Shown in pieces: positions 52,253 to 63,914 of a stretch of 64,000 bases of DNA. Position numbers and translations under genes: made by a program. The notes under the pieces are model-generated. The model was not told the DNA's origin. It saw only the letters and a list, made by a program, of their open reading frames with translations, and searched no databases. This DNA is from Streptomyces sp. H27-H1. Lineage in GTDB: Bacteria > Actinomycetota > Actinomycetes > Streptomycetales > Streptomycetaceae. Numbering within the stretch: position 1 is the stretch's first letter; the number at the start of each line of letters is the position of its first letter. The stretch covers positions 124,001 through 188,000 of the forward strand of contig NZ_JAPNLJ010000008.1 of NCBI RefSeq assembly GCF_026627445.1, written 5' to 3'.

Positions 52253-52498
52253 ATGCGTATTCGCTCTGCCGTCACCGCCTCCGTCCTGGCTGCCGGCATC
52301 CTGCTGGGCGGCGCCGGCGCGGCCCTGGCCAACGACGGTGTCGACATCGACTACTTCTCGGGTGGGCACAAGGCGTTCTCGTCCAACTGCTCCTCCGTGG
52401 GTGCCGTCCCGGCGCCGTTCGGGCCCGTCTACACGTCGTCCTGCGCGAAGGACGGCGAGGCGGAGTGGGTCAAGGGTGCCCACCTCGGCGCCAACTAG
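52253..52498 (+). CDS. Small secreted protein
   Basis: An 81-residue precursor: signal peptide RSAVTASVLAAGILLGGAGA ending ALA, then about 50 mature residues with two Cys (FSSNCSSVGAVPAPFGPVYT, then SSCAKDGE), probably a disulfide loop. It is not a chaplin or rodlin by sequence. Ribosome site AGGGGAATC directly upstream. The IS element ends 11 bases before the ATG, so expression now depends on IS-derived or read-through transcription. Function unknown. Confidence 0.8.
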   Translation: MRIRSAVTASVLAAGILLGGAGAALANDGVDIDYFSGGHKAFSSNCSSVGAVPAPFGPVYTSSCAKDGEAEWVKGAHLGAN

Positions 52499-52518
52499 GC
52501 ATCCGGCCCGCCCCGGTA

Positions 52519-52558
52519 CCGCGGTGGCGGTCGGACGGAGACGTCCGCCGCCCCGCGG
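52519..52558 (+). terminator. Hairpin terminator after the small secreted gene
   Basis: Stem CGGACG (52532-52537)/CGTCCG (52542-52547) with a GAGA loop, extended by GGCGG/CCGCC and CCGCGG/CCGCGG with a one-base bulge. It lies about 20 bases after the stop at 52498 and before the convergent GPP34 gene, so it may serve both strands. Confidence 0.65.
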
Positions 52559-52617
52559 TGGGAACCAGTGGTCATGCCCGCACCGCACCCGTAGGAACGG
52601 TTGCGGGTGCTGTGTCA

Positions 52618-53229
52618 TCAGCCGCCGCTGCCGCGCCAGATGTTGTCGAAGGCCGCGTTCTCGATGGCTCGGCGCTGCCGTACGGACGCCAGTTCCACCA
52701 ATGCGTCGTTGACCGTGGCCAGCACCGTCGCGACGGCGTCGTCGGCCACGTCCGGAGAGTCCCCCGCTGGGTCGTCGCCGCCACCGATCGCCTCCGCGAG
52801 GAGAGCGAGGACGGGCTCACCCGAACTCAAGCGCTCCTCTGCCTCCCGGCGGGCAGGCGAATCGGCCGGAACCAGCTGACCGGCCCGCAGGGAGATCCCC
52901 CGGCGGCGCTGCCGGACCAGTTGCCCATCGGCCTCGAGCGCGGCCTGGTACCCGGCGGACAGACCGTGTCCTCTGCGCCACAGCCAGTCGGCGACGGATT
53001 CGTAGGGCGCCTCCCGAACGAGCGACGCGACTGCCGCGTCCAGCAGGGGATCACCCAGCGGCGCATGCTCGCCCGGCACGATGTGGTCCCCGTCCAGCCG
53101 GACGGCTCCGGCGGCGAGGAGGTCGATCACCTCGGCCCCCGCGAGGGCGAGCGAGAGGTCACCCTGTTCGGCAGCGTGATCGGACTTCACATCCATGGAG
53201 ATGATCAACAAGTCCCGGGGTGTGGTCAT
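52618..53229 (-). CDS. GPP34 (GOLPH3-like) family protein
   Basis: A 203-residue all-helical protein; the ATG at 53229 is preceded by GAGGAG. The opening TTPRDLLIISMDVKSDHAAE, then SLALAGAEVIDLLAAGAVRL is the classic GPP34 start. Eukaryotic GOLPH3 binds phosphatidylinositol-4-phosphate at the Golgi. The many streptomycete paralogues are of unknown role, often linked to conservon or regulatory loci, which is not the case here. Alternative TTG start one codon upstream. Confidence 0.88.
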   Translation of the reverse strand: MTTPRDLLIISMDVKSDHAAEQGDLSLALAGAEVIDLLAAGAVRLDGDHIVPGEHAPLGDPLLDAAVASLVREAPYESVADWLWRRGHGLSAGYQAALEADGQLVRQRRRGISLRAGQLVPADSPARREAEERLSSGEPVLALLAEAIGGGDDPAGDSPDVADDAVATVLATVNDALVELASVRQRRAIENAAFDNIWRGSGG

Positions 53230-53404
53230 CAAGGGCTCCTCTCAACCGCGCGGGAAGTGCGCCTGCCCATCATCGACCGGACTCGGCCCTGCGCGGGCGC
53301 CCCCGGACTCGTCCGTTCCCAAGACGTCACATTCGCTCCGGTGAGGCCTCCAAGGCCTCCAAGGCTTCCAAGGTCTCCGATGTCTCCGGCGCCGGGTCCG
53401 TCGC

Positions 53405-53920
53405 TCATCGATCCTGGCGGAAGCGGTGGACGGTGGGGTCGTACGCGGGCGGGGGGAAGCGGGTGCCGGTGATCGCGTCCGGTACGGGGGCGCCGGGGGC
53501 GGGGGTCAGCGGGATGAAGCCGACCCAGGCCTCGACCGCGTCGTCCTTGGGCTCGTCCCGGGCGAAACCGGCACGGACCTTCATCGAGAACTCCTGGATG
53601 GGCAGGGTCAGGACCGCCGTGTACTGGGCTTCCTCGGCGCTGGGGCGGCGCGCTGCCCGCGGCCCGGAGAGGCGGCCGGGGATGACGCTCTCCACGACCC
53701 GGCCGAGCGCCTCGGCGCGCAGCTCCGCGTCGTCGACCGGGGAGGCCTGCCCGAAGACCATGACGGACCGGTAGGCGGCCGAATGGTGCGAGGAAGCCCG
53801 GCCCAGGATGACGCCGTCGATCAAGGTGGCCGTGACGCAGAGCGGGGCCCCGGCCGCGGCGGTGGTGATGAAGCGGCCGAAGGCGGAGCCGTGCAGCAGC
53901 AGCTGATCTCCCTCGCGCAC
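53405..53920 (-). pseudogene. Pyridoxamine-5'-phosphate-oxidase-like flavin-binding protein, N-terminus missing
   Basis: The frame starts directly inside the split-barrel fold: REGDQLLLHGSAFGRFITTA, then APLCVTATLIDGVILGRASS and HHSAAYRSVMVFG. In related proteins about 50 residues (first strand, VxFVVDGxPxVxPT) come before REGD. Upstream bases (53921-53990) do not encode them in any frame. The C-terminal half is complete to RFPPPAYDPTVHRFRQ. Probably a 5'-truncated gene; a GTG at 53920 could still start a shortened product. Confidence 0.75.
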
Positions 53921-54124
53921 CCGTCACTCTAGGCAGCATCTCTGATGCGGAACTGATCGAAACGCCTCTGAACGCAGACTCGCGACAGCGGTGGCCAGGA
54001 GCGGTTCGGGCCCTTCCCGGTCGGCGGTCCGGACCCTGCCGAGCCGACGTCCGCGGGGGGTGAGCATGGAGCGTGGCCACTCCCGTGTGCTGGAGCCCGG
54101 AGGAAGTCGGCGAGGGGTCCGCCG

Positions 54125-54345
54125 CCGCACTTTGCGGACTTCTCCGATTACGAACAGAGGCTGGTGGCCCTGGTGGCGTCCGGAGTGGTCGCCGACCGGT
54201 CCCAGATCCACTGGCAGGCGAGGTTGTCCGACCGGTACCCCACGGTCGAGGTGCGGTGCCTGACGTACAGCTCCGGGCCGACGACGCCGTCATGATCGCC
54301 GGCATGGTTCGGGCGCTGGTGGCCACCGGGATCGCCGAGGAGAAG
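54125..54345 (+). pseudogene. Relic of a glutamate-cysteine ligase family 2 (GCS2) gene
   Basis: Plus strand from 54125: [20 protein letters not shown], then [20 protein letters not shown] and VEVR. The frame then shifts near 54255 to [20 protein letters not shown] and LVATGIAEEKAG. This is the C-terminal core of streptomycete carboxylate-amine ligases (YbdK/GCS2). The first 250 or so residues are absent, and one frameshift splits the remainder. Inactive. Confidence 0.75.
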
Positions 54346-54462
54346 GCGGGCGTGACCCGCACCCCGTGCGCACGGCAGCCGGAGGCGGAGTCGGGGTCGG
54401 CCGGCGTGCGGGGTCCGTCGGTGTCGCGGCCGGCCGGGGAGCGGCCGGCCGCGACATCGGGC

Positions 54463-57621
<3,159 letters not shown>

Positions 57622-57625
<4 letters not shown>

Positions 57626-57879
57626 GACAGCTCCTCCGGGCGGTTGTCGGGTGCGCCGTGGTGGCTCACCGCGAGGTCGGCGTACCAGTCCGTACCCGCC
57701 AGCTCCTCGCCGGCGATCCGCAGGACGGCCTCCAGACACTTCGCGTCGGCCACGCGGCCCCGGACGACGGTCCGCGCGCCGTGCGTGTCGATCCGTACGC
57801 CGAGCTCGGCGACGTCCTCGCGGGCCAGCCGGTCGCGCAGGTGCTCGATGCGGTACTCGATGCTCTCGGCGGAACTCAT
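57622..57879 (-). CDS. BON domain-containing small protein
   Basis: An 85-residue protein made only of one alpha/beta BON-like unit: IEYRIEHLRDRLAREDVAEL, then VRIDTHGARTVVRGRVADAK. BON domains usually bind phospholipid or act as adaptors in the envelope, but this one has no signal peptide. Start and stop overlap both neighbours (ATGA upstream, GTGA downstream), so translation is coupled across the operon. Confidence 0.82.
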
Positions 57880-58607
57880 GGGCCCTCCTCCCTGTAGTCC
57901 TCGAAGCCCTCGCGTTCCTCGACGCCCGCGGGTTCCTCGAAGTTTTCGAAGTGCTCGATGTGCTCGCGCTCGATGACCTGGAGCCGTTCGAGCAGGTGGA
58001 AGAACGAGTCGGGCAGCGGGCTGGACCGGTGGTCCCGGTCCAGCCGCGCCCAGTCGATCTGCTCCCGCAGCATCCGGGCCATGGGCAGCAGGTCGCCGAA
58101 ATCGCAGTAGTGCTCGCAGAGCGCGGAGAGGCGGCTCTCCATGAGGTCCGTGGGGGCGAGGACCGGCATCCACACCGAGTCCACCGCCTTGACGCTCGCT
58201 CGTTCCAGGAGCGCGGTGCTCACGGGCCGCCGGGCCAGTTCGAAGATCAGGTCGATCTCCTCCCCGCCCGCGCTGCCCTTGACCAGCCAGTCCTCCGGTG
58301 CGCGGCGCATGGAGATGCCCCCGGCCTCCAAGGCCTTGATCGCGGCGTCGGCGTCCTCCGGCCGTACGCAGAAGTCGGTGTCGTGCTGAAAACGGGCCGG
58401 CAGCCCGTGAGCGAACGCGGCCACGCTACCGGCGAGCGCGAAGGGCTGTCCGGAGCGTTTCAGCAGCGCCGCGACGTGCTTGGTGGTCTCCAGGATCGCC
58501 TGGGTGTGGTCCTCCGGCAGCCGGCCGTCGTCCGGTCCTTCGCGGCTCAGGCCAGGGTCCTCCGGCAGGGAGGCTTCCCCCGGGGCGTCGAGGCTGGGAC
58601 GGGTCAC
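57876..58607 (-). CDS. Nucleotidyltransferase-fold protein (MNT/AbiEii-like)
   Basis: From the GTG at 58607 the product is 243 residues. The core has the NTase pattern: GSVAAFAHGLPARFQHDTDF (G-S...D-x-D) and GGEEIDLIFELARRP (third acidic residue), followed by helices (LMESRLSALCEHYCDFGDLL). This layout is seen in nucleotidyltransferases of the AbiEii/MNT/DUF6036 kinds. The C-terminus is strongly acidic with an EHIEHFENFEEPAGVEEREG stretch. First gene of the overlapping BON-metallophosphatase operon. The frame is open to 58703; the start is a judgement. Confidence 0.78.
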   Translation of the reverse strand: MTRPSLDAPGEASLPEDPGLSREGPDDGRLPEDHTQAILETTKHVAALLKRSGQPFALAGSVAAFAHGLPARFQHDTDFCVRPEDADAAIKALEAGGISMRRAPEDWLVKGSAGGEEIDLIFELARRPVSTALLERASVKAVDSVWMPVLAPTDLMESRLSALCEHYCDFGDLLPMARMLREQIDWARLDRDHRSSPLPDSFFHLLERLQVIEREHIEHFENFEEPAGVEEREGFEDYREEGP

Positions 58608-58699
58608 GGAGTACCTCACCGTCTGGTCGGCGGACCAACTTGCCGGGCATGGAAGCGCGTATCCCGTAAAGGGCCGTCGAAACCTCCCGGGACCCAGGT

Positions 58700-58900
58700 T
58701 CACGGCTTCGGATGCCGAGGAGTGTGCGGGCCCGCAAGGCCGGCCGGGCCCGCACCCCCCGAACGGGACGGGTCGAGCCGGTGGCGTACGGCCGTGACAG
58801 CCGCCGACGTGGCGAGGACGGCGGCCCCGCCGAGGACGGCCACCCCGCCCAGGCGCAGGATCGCGTCGTAGGCCTCCTCGGGCGGCCGCTGCGGAGTCAT
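58700..58900 (-). pseudogene. Severed C-terminus of the MFS transporter
   Basis: These 66 codons (MTPQRPPEEAYDAILRLGGV, then AVLGGAAVLATSAAVTAVRH) contain one hydrophobic helix. Read backwards into the MFS gene in the same frame, they continue LVTLGAIALAGTAAGISAMT, i.e. the normal end of the transporter before the 80-bp duplication. It could be translated on its own through the chance ATGA overlap at 58897-58900, but it is best seen as the lost last helix. Confidence 0.8.
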
Positions 58901-60228
58901 CGCGGAGATGCCGGCCGCCGTGCCGGCCAGGGCGATCGCACCCAGCGTGACCAGGAAGGTGAGCAGTACGCCTGCTGCCTCACCCGCCCTGGCGGGCGCG
59001 ACGACCCGCAGGCGATCGCACCCAGCGTGACCAGGAAGGTGAGCAGTACGCCTGCTGCCTCACCCGCCCTGGCGGGCGCGACGACCCGCTGGGTCGCCAC
59101 GCTGGAGAAGGTCCAGCCCAGCCCGAGGCCCAGACCGCACCAGGCGAACACCGGCACGTACAGCCACCACGCGGTGACCTGGGCCAGCACGTACATTCCC
59201 GTCCCCGCCACCGCCCCGGCCAGCGCCATCACGGCGGTCGGCCGCAGGTGCCGGGCGAGACCGGCACCGAGCGGTCCGCTGAGCGCCACCAGCAGGGCCG
59301 GGGCCAGGAAGACCGTGCCGGCCAGGAGGGGCGAGAGCCCTCGCACACCCTGGAGGTAGAGCGTGGCGAGGAAGACGGTGACCGCGTACCCCATGTTCGA
59401 GAGCGAGCCCATCCCCGTCACGAGGAGGTACAGGACGTTGCGGAACAGCCTCAGGTTGATCAGCGGGTGCCGGGCCAGCCTCTCCCGCACGAGGAACAGC
59501 CCGCCGCTCACCGCGGCCACCGCGAGGAAGGTGAGGAGGCGGGCGCTGCTCCATCCCCAGGCGTCTCCCCGTTCCACTGCCAGGGTCAGAGCGGCCAGCG
59601 AGCAGACGATCAGGGCGCAGCCGAGGAGATCGAGCTCGCGCGACGCGGAGGTGTCGCGCGAGTCCGGGACGTACACGAGCGCGACGAGCAGCGAGATCAG
59701 GCTCAGCGGCGCCATCAGCCAGAAGATCCAGCGCCATCCGGGCCCCTCGGTGAGCCCTCCGCCCACGAACGGCCCGAGCGCGGTCCCGATGTTGGCCACC
59801 CCGAACACGGCGCCCAGGGCCCTCGTACGGGTCTGCTCGGGAAAGGCGTTGGTCATCACCGACACGGCCACCGGGAAGACGAACGCCGCACCCACCCCCT
59901 GCACGATCCGGGCCGCCACCAGCGCACCGAGCCCGGGAGCCAGCGCGCACCCCACGGACCCGGCCGTGAACAGGGCGATGCCGGCCAGCAGGGTGCCCCG
60001 CCGCCCGAAGACGTCCCCCACCCGGCCGCCGATGATGAAGAAGCAGCCGATGGCGAGCATGTACGCCGACAGGGTCCACTGCGCGGCCGAAACCGTGACG
60101 CCCAGTTCCGCCGAGATCCCGGGAACGGCCAGGTTGAGGGCGAAGAAATCGAGCTGGACGCAGAACAGGGCGACCGCGACGGCGACGAAGGCGCCCCTGC
60201 GTGCTGCCGCCGAGGACTCAGCGTGCAT
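58897..60228 (-). CDS. MFS drug-exporter-type transporter, C-terminus altered by a tandem duplication
   Basis: A 443-residue protein with about 13 membrane helices. It shows the DHA2-like motif A (GRVGDVFGRRGTL), motif C-like GTALGPFVGGGL and PLINLRLFRNVLYLLV, typical of 14-helix drug exporters. After GEAAGVLLTFLVTLGAIA the frame turns into non-hydrophobic sequence (CGSSRPPGRVRQQAYCSPSW) caused by an 80-base tandem duplication at 58931-59090. The last helix is therefore lost (see 58700-58900). The ATG at 60228 follows GAGAGGAACG. Function in the present form is doubtful. Confidence 0.9.
   Translation of the reverse strand: MHAESSAAARRGAFVAVAVALFCVQLDFFALNLAVPGISAELGVTVSAAQWTLSAYMLAIGCFFIIGGRVGDVFGRRGTLLAGIALFTAGSVGCALAPGLGALVAARIVQGVGAAFVFPVAVSVMTNAFPEQTRTRALGAVFGVANIGTALGPFVGGGLTEGPGWRWIFWLMAPLSLISLLVALVYVPDSRDTSASRELDLLGCALIVCSLAALTLAVERGDAWGWSSARLLTFLAVAAVSGGLFLVRERLARHPLINLRLFRNVLYLLVTGMGSLSNMGYAVTVFLATLYLQGVRGLSPLLAGTVFLAPALLVALSGPLGAGLARHLRPTAVMALAGAVAGTGMYVLAQVTAWWLYVPVFAWCGLGLGLGWTFSSVATQRVVAPARAGEAAGVLLTFLVTLGAIACGSSRPPGRVRQQAYCSPSWSRWVRSPWPARRPASPR
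58931..59089. repeat. 80-bp tandem duplication inside the MFS gene
   Basis: 79 identical bases starting GGCGATCGCACCCAGCGTGA occur at 58931-59009 and 59011-59089 with a period of 80. Because 80 is not a multiple of 3, it shifts the reading frame. Identity appears perfect, pointing to a very recent event or an assembly artefact. Confidence 0.93.
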
Positions 60229-60273
60229 CGAAGCGTTCCTCTCGGCCGAAGCCGTCGGGACACCGGGGAACCG

Positions 60274-61299
60274 TCACTTCGGTGCGACGGCTCCCGAGTC
60301 CGGCGCCTGCTGCAGTCCCGACGCGTCGACGGCTTCGAAGTCCGATCCCTTGAAGCCCTTGAGAGCGTTGAGCTGGTCGTTGTCCCAGCCGCTGTTCTCC
60401 TCACCGGTGAGGTACCAGGCCGAGCCGTTGTCCGCGACGATGGCGCCGTACTTCTTGAGCGCCTCGGCCACGGCCTTGGCCTGCGGGGCCAGCTGAGAGG
60501 TGTCCACCGAGCTCTTGAGCCGCAGCCGCAGTCCCATCGGGGGCAGCGATTCGTCCGCCGCGGAACCGGCCTGGTGCCGGGCGGGCCAGATGTAGCTCTG
60601 GTCCGTGCGCGGCACTGTCATGCGGATCGCGTGGTCGACCTGCCCGCCGGCGGCCTCGTCGTAGCGGACCAGTCCGGGCAGGACGGCGAGGCCGGCCGCG
60701 TCGGCGGAGGTCCACCCGGCGGGCCGCAGCGCGTTGCTCCGCAGGTCGAAGACCGCGCCCGAGCCGGCGTGCCAGGCGTGGTCGCCCTGCTGGCGCGCGT
60801 CCCACAGCTCGTACGATTTACAGAGCTCGCGGTCCCAGACGATGACGTGCCGGTCCCCGTCGCTCTGCGGACCGTTCTCGATCTTGGCATCCGGCGGGAT
60901 CCGGTACCCGGACGCGTCGCTCTCCTCGGCGTAGTCCAGGGTGACCTTCGATTCCGGTACCGCCGCGTCCGAGACGTTGACGGGGATGCCGAAGGGCTGC
61001 CCGTCGACGAGTCCCGCCCCGAAGTCCGGGTGCAACGGCTCCGCCGCACCGATCGAGGAGACGAACTGGGCCGAGCGCGGGTGCACGGGAAGCGCATCCA
61101 CGGGTGCGTGCCAGAAACTGTCCGGCGGGGAGGGCCGACAGGAGCCGTCAGCCCGGCCGACGAGGGCCGTCGCGGAAGCAGGATGCCTGCCGGAATCCGT
61201 GTAGCCGGACAGCAGGCATACGGCGGCGACGGCGGAAACCGTGGCGATGACGCGGCTTCCACCGCCCGCACGCAAGTGGGCTGTGCGCGTCACCGCCAT
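60274..61299 (-). CDS. Secreted conserved hypothetical protein
   Basis: A 341-residue exported protein (ATG at 61299; GAGGTGAAGCC upstream). The signal segment VIATVSAVAAVCLLSG is followed by a beta-rich domain with RPSPPDSFWHAPVDALPVHP, then HVIVWDRELCKSYELWDARQ, SGAVFDLRSNALRPAGWTSA, VDHAIRMTVPRTDQSYIWPA and VAEALKKYGAIVADNGSAWY. These blocks are familiar from large actinobacterial surface proteins of unknown function. Possibly involved in carbohydrate or wall binding; no catalytic motif is clear. Located 45 bases after the MFS start, on the same strand. Confidence 0.82.
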   Translation of the reverse strand: MAVTRTAHLRAGGGSRVIATVSAVAAVCLLSGYTDSGRHPASATALVGRADGSCRPSPPDSFWHAPVDALPVHPRSAQFVSSIGAAEPLHPDFGAGLVDGQPFGIPVNVSDAAVPESKVTLDYAEESDASGYRIPPDAKIENGPQSDGDRHVIVWDRELCKSYELWDARQQGDHAWHAGSGAVFDLRSNALRPAGWTSADAAGLAVLPGLVRYDEAAGGQVDHAIRMTVPRTDQSYIWPARHQAGSAADESLPPMGLRLRLKSSVDTSQLAPQAKAVAEALKKYGAIVADNGSAWYLTGEENSGWDNDQLNALKGFKGSDFEAVDASGLQQAPDSGAVAPK

Positions 61300-61468
61300 G
61301 GCTTCACCTCATCCGAGTGGTACCCGAGGTCGAGTCCGCCATGTCCCGCAGGGGCCTCCTCGGCCTCTTTACAGCGTAGGCACGTTCCCGCCCCCGCGCG
61401 CTGCCGCTCTCGCTGTGGTGGCGGTGGCGGCGCTGGTCGGGCCGGAGGCGGCGGTTACGAGCGTGGGG

Positions 61469-63373
61469 TCAGTCCTCCTTGCGACCGGTGAGCCGGAGCG
61501 GGTCGAGGCCGCCGGCGCGGGCGGATTCCGCGGCGACGCTCCCGGCCTTGGCGGCGGGTCCCGCGACGGAGAGCGTGAGGGTCTGCTCCGCGGCGGTGCG
61601 TGCGCCGCCGACCGAGGTGCCGGTGGTGTCGGTCCACTCGCGGGTGGGTGTGGTCTCGGCGAGGCGGCCGCTCGTCGCCGACATGCCGATGACCAGGCCG
61701 CTGTACCGGTTGACCAGGCGGTAGGTGCCGGTGGGGGCGCCGTCCACCGTGGAGTTGGGGACGACGAACCACTGCTGCCCGACCGTGGGCCCGCCCGCCG
61801 GCGCCTTCGTCACCGTCGGCTTGGCGGCCCAGGCGCGCCCGGCGTTGTTCTTCGAGTCGACGCCCAGGAGCCGGCCCGTGGACGCGTTGGCGATGCGGTA
61901 CGAGCCGTCGCCGCCCGGAGTGAAGACCCAGCGGCGGAGCGCGGAACTGCCGGCCGAGGCCTGGGAGGTCGTGGCCGTACTGCCCTGCACCTGGGAGAGG
62001 AAGCGGTTGGCGCCGTTGGCGATGGTGTAGGACTTGCCCGGGTCCAGGGGAGCGGCGGGGGCGCTGGTGTCGATGACGGTGTCGTAGTACTCGCCGTCGG
62101 AGCCCTCGGAGCAGAAGAACGAGCAGTAGGAGCGGAACTGCTTCCCGACGATGGTGGAACCGGTCTTGTTGACCGAGTCCAGCATCCAGCGGTACCAGGA
62201 GCCGGTCCGGTAGCCGCCGGAGTCGCCGGCCAGGCGCCACTTCTGGGTGGCGAGGTTGTCGGTGACGTAGAAGCGCTGCGGCTCGCCGGCGTCCTGGTCG
62301 ACCGCCTCGGGCTCGCCCACGTACAGTCCGAGATAGGCGTTGTAGGCGACGCTCATCGTCAACAGATCGGATTTGGCGGGCAGTTCACCGGCGGCCTGCT
62401 GCTCCTGGACGGTGCCGGCGTTGGCCGGGTCGTAGTCGTGGGCGACCGGGGTGTAGCCGGTGGAGCGGCCTGCGTCGACCGGCTCCATGTTGCTCTCCAG
62501 GCCTCCGGTCCCGGGCTGGGACCAGGCCCCGTCGTACCACTTCTGCCAGGAACCGGGCGCCATCTTCCCGGACATGGGCGCGCGGGCCACGTGCGCGCGG
62601 CTCCCCGAGGTCCACCCGCCGGGGACGCCGCCCTTCGGGATGACGCGGGAGTTGTAGTAGACGTAGAAGTACCCGGAGGCGGTGTCCACGAAGAGCCGCG
62701 CGTCGCCGTTGCCGTAGTGGTACGTCTCGTGCGGGAACGCCGAGGTGTCGCCTCGGCGGGTGCTGTACGGAGACGTCAGCACGTGGTCCTTTATGGACCA
62801 GGTCTTGCCCTGGTCCTTGGACACGGCGTAGTCGATCGCGTCGTAGTGCAGGCCGTCGCCGAAGGGCCGCGGGGTGAACTCGTTGTGGACCAGCCCGTAC
62901 CAGTCGCCGGTATCCGGGTCCACCCATACGCCCATCAGGTCGCAGTAGTTCTTCTGCGCGTAGTGCGAGGTGTCGGGGGCGTACGTGGCCTCGCGGCCCG
63001 TCGGGCTGTTGTTGCACCGCCACGTGGTGTCGTTGTTGCGGTCGTTGGGGTTCGCCGGGTTGACCGCGTCGCTGAGCGTGCTGGAGCGGCCGGCCGAATC
63101 GAAGTCCTTGCCGGTGTAAAAGGTCCACTTGCGGGGGTCGTTGGCCGCGTACAGGGCGTGGGCCGACTGGTAGTAGAACGCGCCGTTCTTGTCGATGTAC
63201 GTGGCGGCGGGGGTGTCGTCGGGGTTGCCCCAGGCGCCCTTGGCGCCGATGGCGACGGTGTACGTGGGGGAGGGGGGCTGGGCCGACGCCGGAGCGGCGG
63301 CCAGTGTGCCGAACAGGACGGCGGCGGTGGCGGCGAGGGCGCCGGCGGTCATCGTCCTGGAGCGGGCTGACAC
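61469..63373 (-). CDS. Secreted ricin-type beta-trefoil protein
   Basis: A 634-residue protein; the GTG at 63373 follows AGGAGGAGTACCT. Signal peptide to ASAQP (about residue 32). Residues 35-400 look like a beta-propeller (repeated Trp/Tyr blades such as WVDPDTGDWYGLVHNEFTPR and FVDTASGYFYVYYNSRV), of the sort found in glycosidase-like or surface proteins. Residues 435-580 are a ricin B lectin domain (YTIANGANRFLSQVQGSTAT, YRIANASTGRLLGVDSKNNA, YRLVNRYSGLVIGMSATSGR). It probably binds or degrades a polysaccharide outside the cell. No glycosidase acid pair could be assigned by eye. Confidence 0.85.
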   Translation of the reverse strand: MSARSRTMTAGALAATAAVLFGTLAAAPASAQPPSPTYTVAIGAKGAWGNPDDTPAATYIDKNGAFYYQSAHALYAANDPRKWTFYTGKDFDSAGRSSTLSDAVNPANPNDRNNDTTWRCNNSPTGREATYAPDTSHYAQKNYCDLMGVWVDPDTGDWYGLVHNEFTPRPFGDGLHYDAIDYAVSKDQGKTWSIKDHVLTSPYSTRRGDTSAFPHETYHYGNGDARLFVDTASGYFYVYYNSRVIPKGGVPGGWTSGSRAHVARAPMSGKMAPGSWQKWYDGAWSQPGTGGLESNMEPVDAGRSTGYTPVAHDYDPANAGTVQEQQAAGELPAKSDLLTMSVAYNAYLGLYVGEPEAVDQDAGEPQRFYVTDNLATQKWRLAGDSGGYRTGSWYRWMLDSVNKTGSTIVGKQFRSYCSFFCSEGSDGEYYDTVIDTSAPAAPLDPGKSYTIANGANRFLSQVQGSTATTSQASAGSSALRRWVFTPGGDGSYRIANASTGRLLGVDSKNNAGRAWAAKPTVTKAPAGGPTVGQQWFVVPNSTVDGAPTGTYRLVNRYSGLVIGMSATSGRLAETTPTREWTDTTGTSVGGARTAAEQTLTLSVAGPAAKAGSVAAESARAGGLDPLRLTGRKED

Positions 63374-63450
63374 AGGTACTCCTCCTGGTGGTGGGGGTGG
63401 GTGCGGAGGGAGCGCGGGTGTGCGTGTGACGGTGCCGGTATTTAATTTGA

Positions 63451-63480
63451 ATAGAAGCGGAATTAATTAAGCGGTGTCAA
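63451..63480 (-). promoter_or_regulatory. Probable promoter of the ricin-domain gene
   Basis: On the minus strand TTGACA (63480-63475) is followed after 18 bases by TTCTAT (63456-63451), in an AT-rich island containing TTAATTAA. This contrasts sharply with the surrounding GC content and lies about 80 bases before the GTG at 63373. Element choice is a judgement; the AT-rich palindromic part may also be an operator. Confidence 0.45.
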
Positions 63481-63691
63481 GGCCGAGGACAGTACCGGCT
63501 CCGGCTGCCTGTGGCCTCTGGCCCCTGGCCCCTGTCCCTGTCCTCGCCTGCCCGTCCGTCGCCCCGTCCGTCGTCCGGAGAAGATCAGGGCAGAATCGCA
63601 GATATCGACGGAATTCTCGGGTACACGCGGGCTGAGTCACACGGCGGATCGAACCCGTCCGCCGGATCCCCGATGTGAGAACGAGGCCATC

Positions 63692-63847
63692 ATGCTTGTC
63701 GTCGGACTCATCCTCCTGCTCATCGGATTCCTGACAGGGATCTCCATCCTCTGGACCATCGGAATCATCCTGGTCATCATCGGCGCGGTTCTGTGGATCC
63801 TCGGCTCCGTCGGACACGCGGTCGGAGGGCGGCGCCACTACTGGTAG
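63692..63847 (+). CDS. DUF6131 family mini membrane protein
   Basis: A 51-residue protein, MLVVGLILLLIGFLTGISIL followed by WTIGIILVIIGAVLWILGSV and a short tail GHAVGGRRHYW. It has two hydrophobic helices with Gly-rich packing faces, as in DUF6131 proteins widespread in streptomycetes. Weak upstream ribosome site (GAACGAGG). Function unknown; such proteins may act as small membrane stress proteins. Confidence 0.82.
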   Translation: MLVVGLILLLIGFLTGISILWTIGIILVIIGAVLWILGSVGHAVGGRRHYW

Positions 63848-63890
63848 TCGTACCTCTTGGACACCGCAGGACCTCCAACGGCCGTCGCCC

Positions 63891-63914
63891 GGCCGGTGGG
63901 CGAACCCACCGGCC
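63891..63914 (+). terminator. Hairpin terminator after the DUF6131 gene
   Basis: Perfect 10-bp stem GGCCGGTGGG (63891-63900)/CCCACCGGCC (63905-63914) closed by a CGAA tetraloop, 44 bases after the stop at 63847. Confidence 0.7.

Noticed and set aside
53340..53400. Short CCAAGG(C/T)(C/T)T tandem repeats before the PPOX relic
   Set aside because: Only four to five imperfect 9-base units in a non-coding spacer; likely slippage, with no sign of function.
59248..61491. Long plus-strand frame opposite the MFS transporter and secreted protein
   Set aside because: Composition and lack of motifs mark it as a shadow of two well-supported minus-strand genes.
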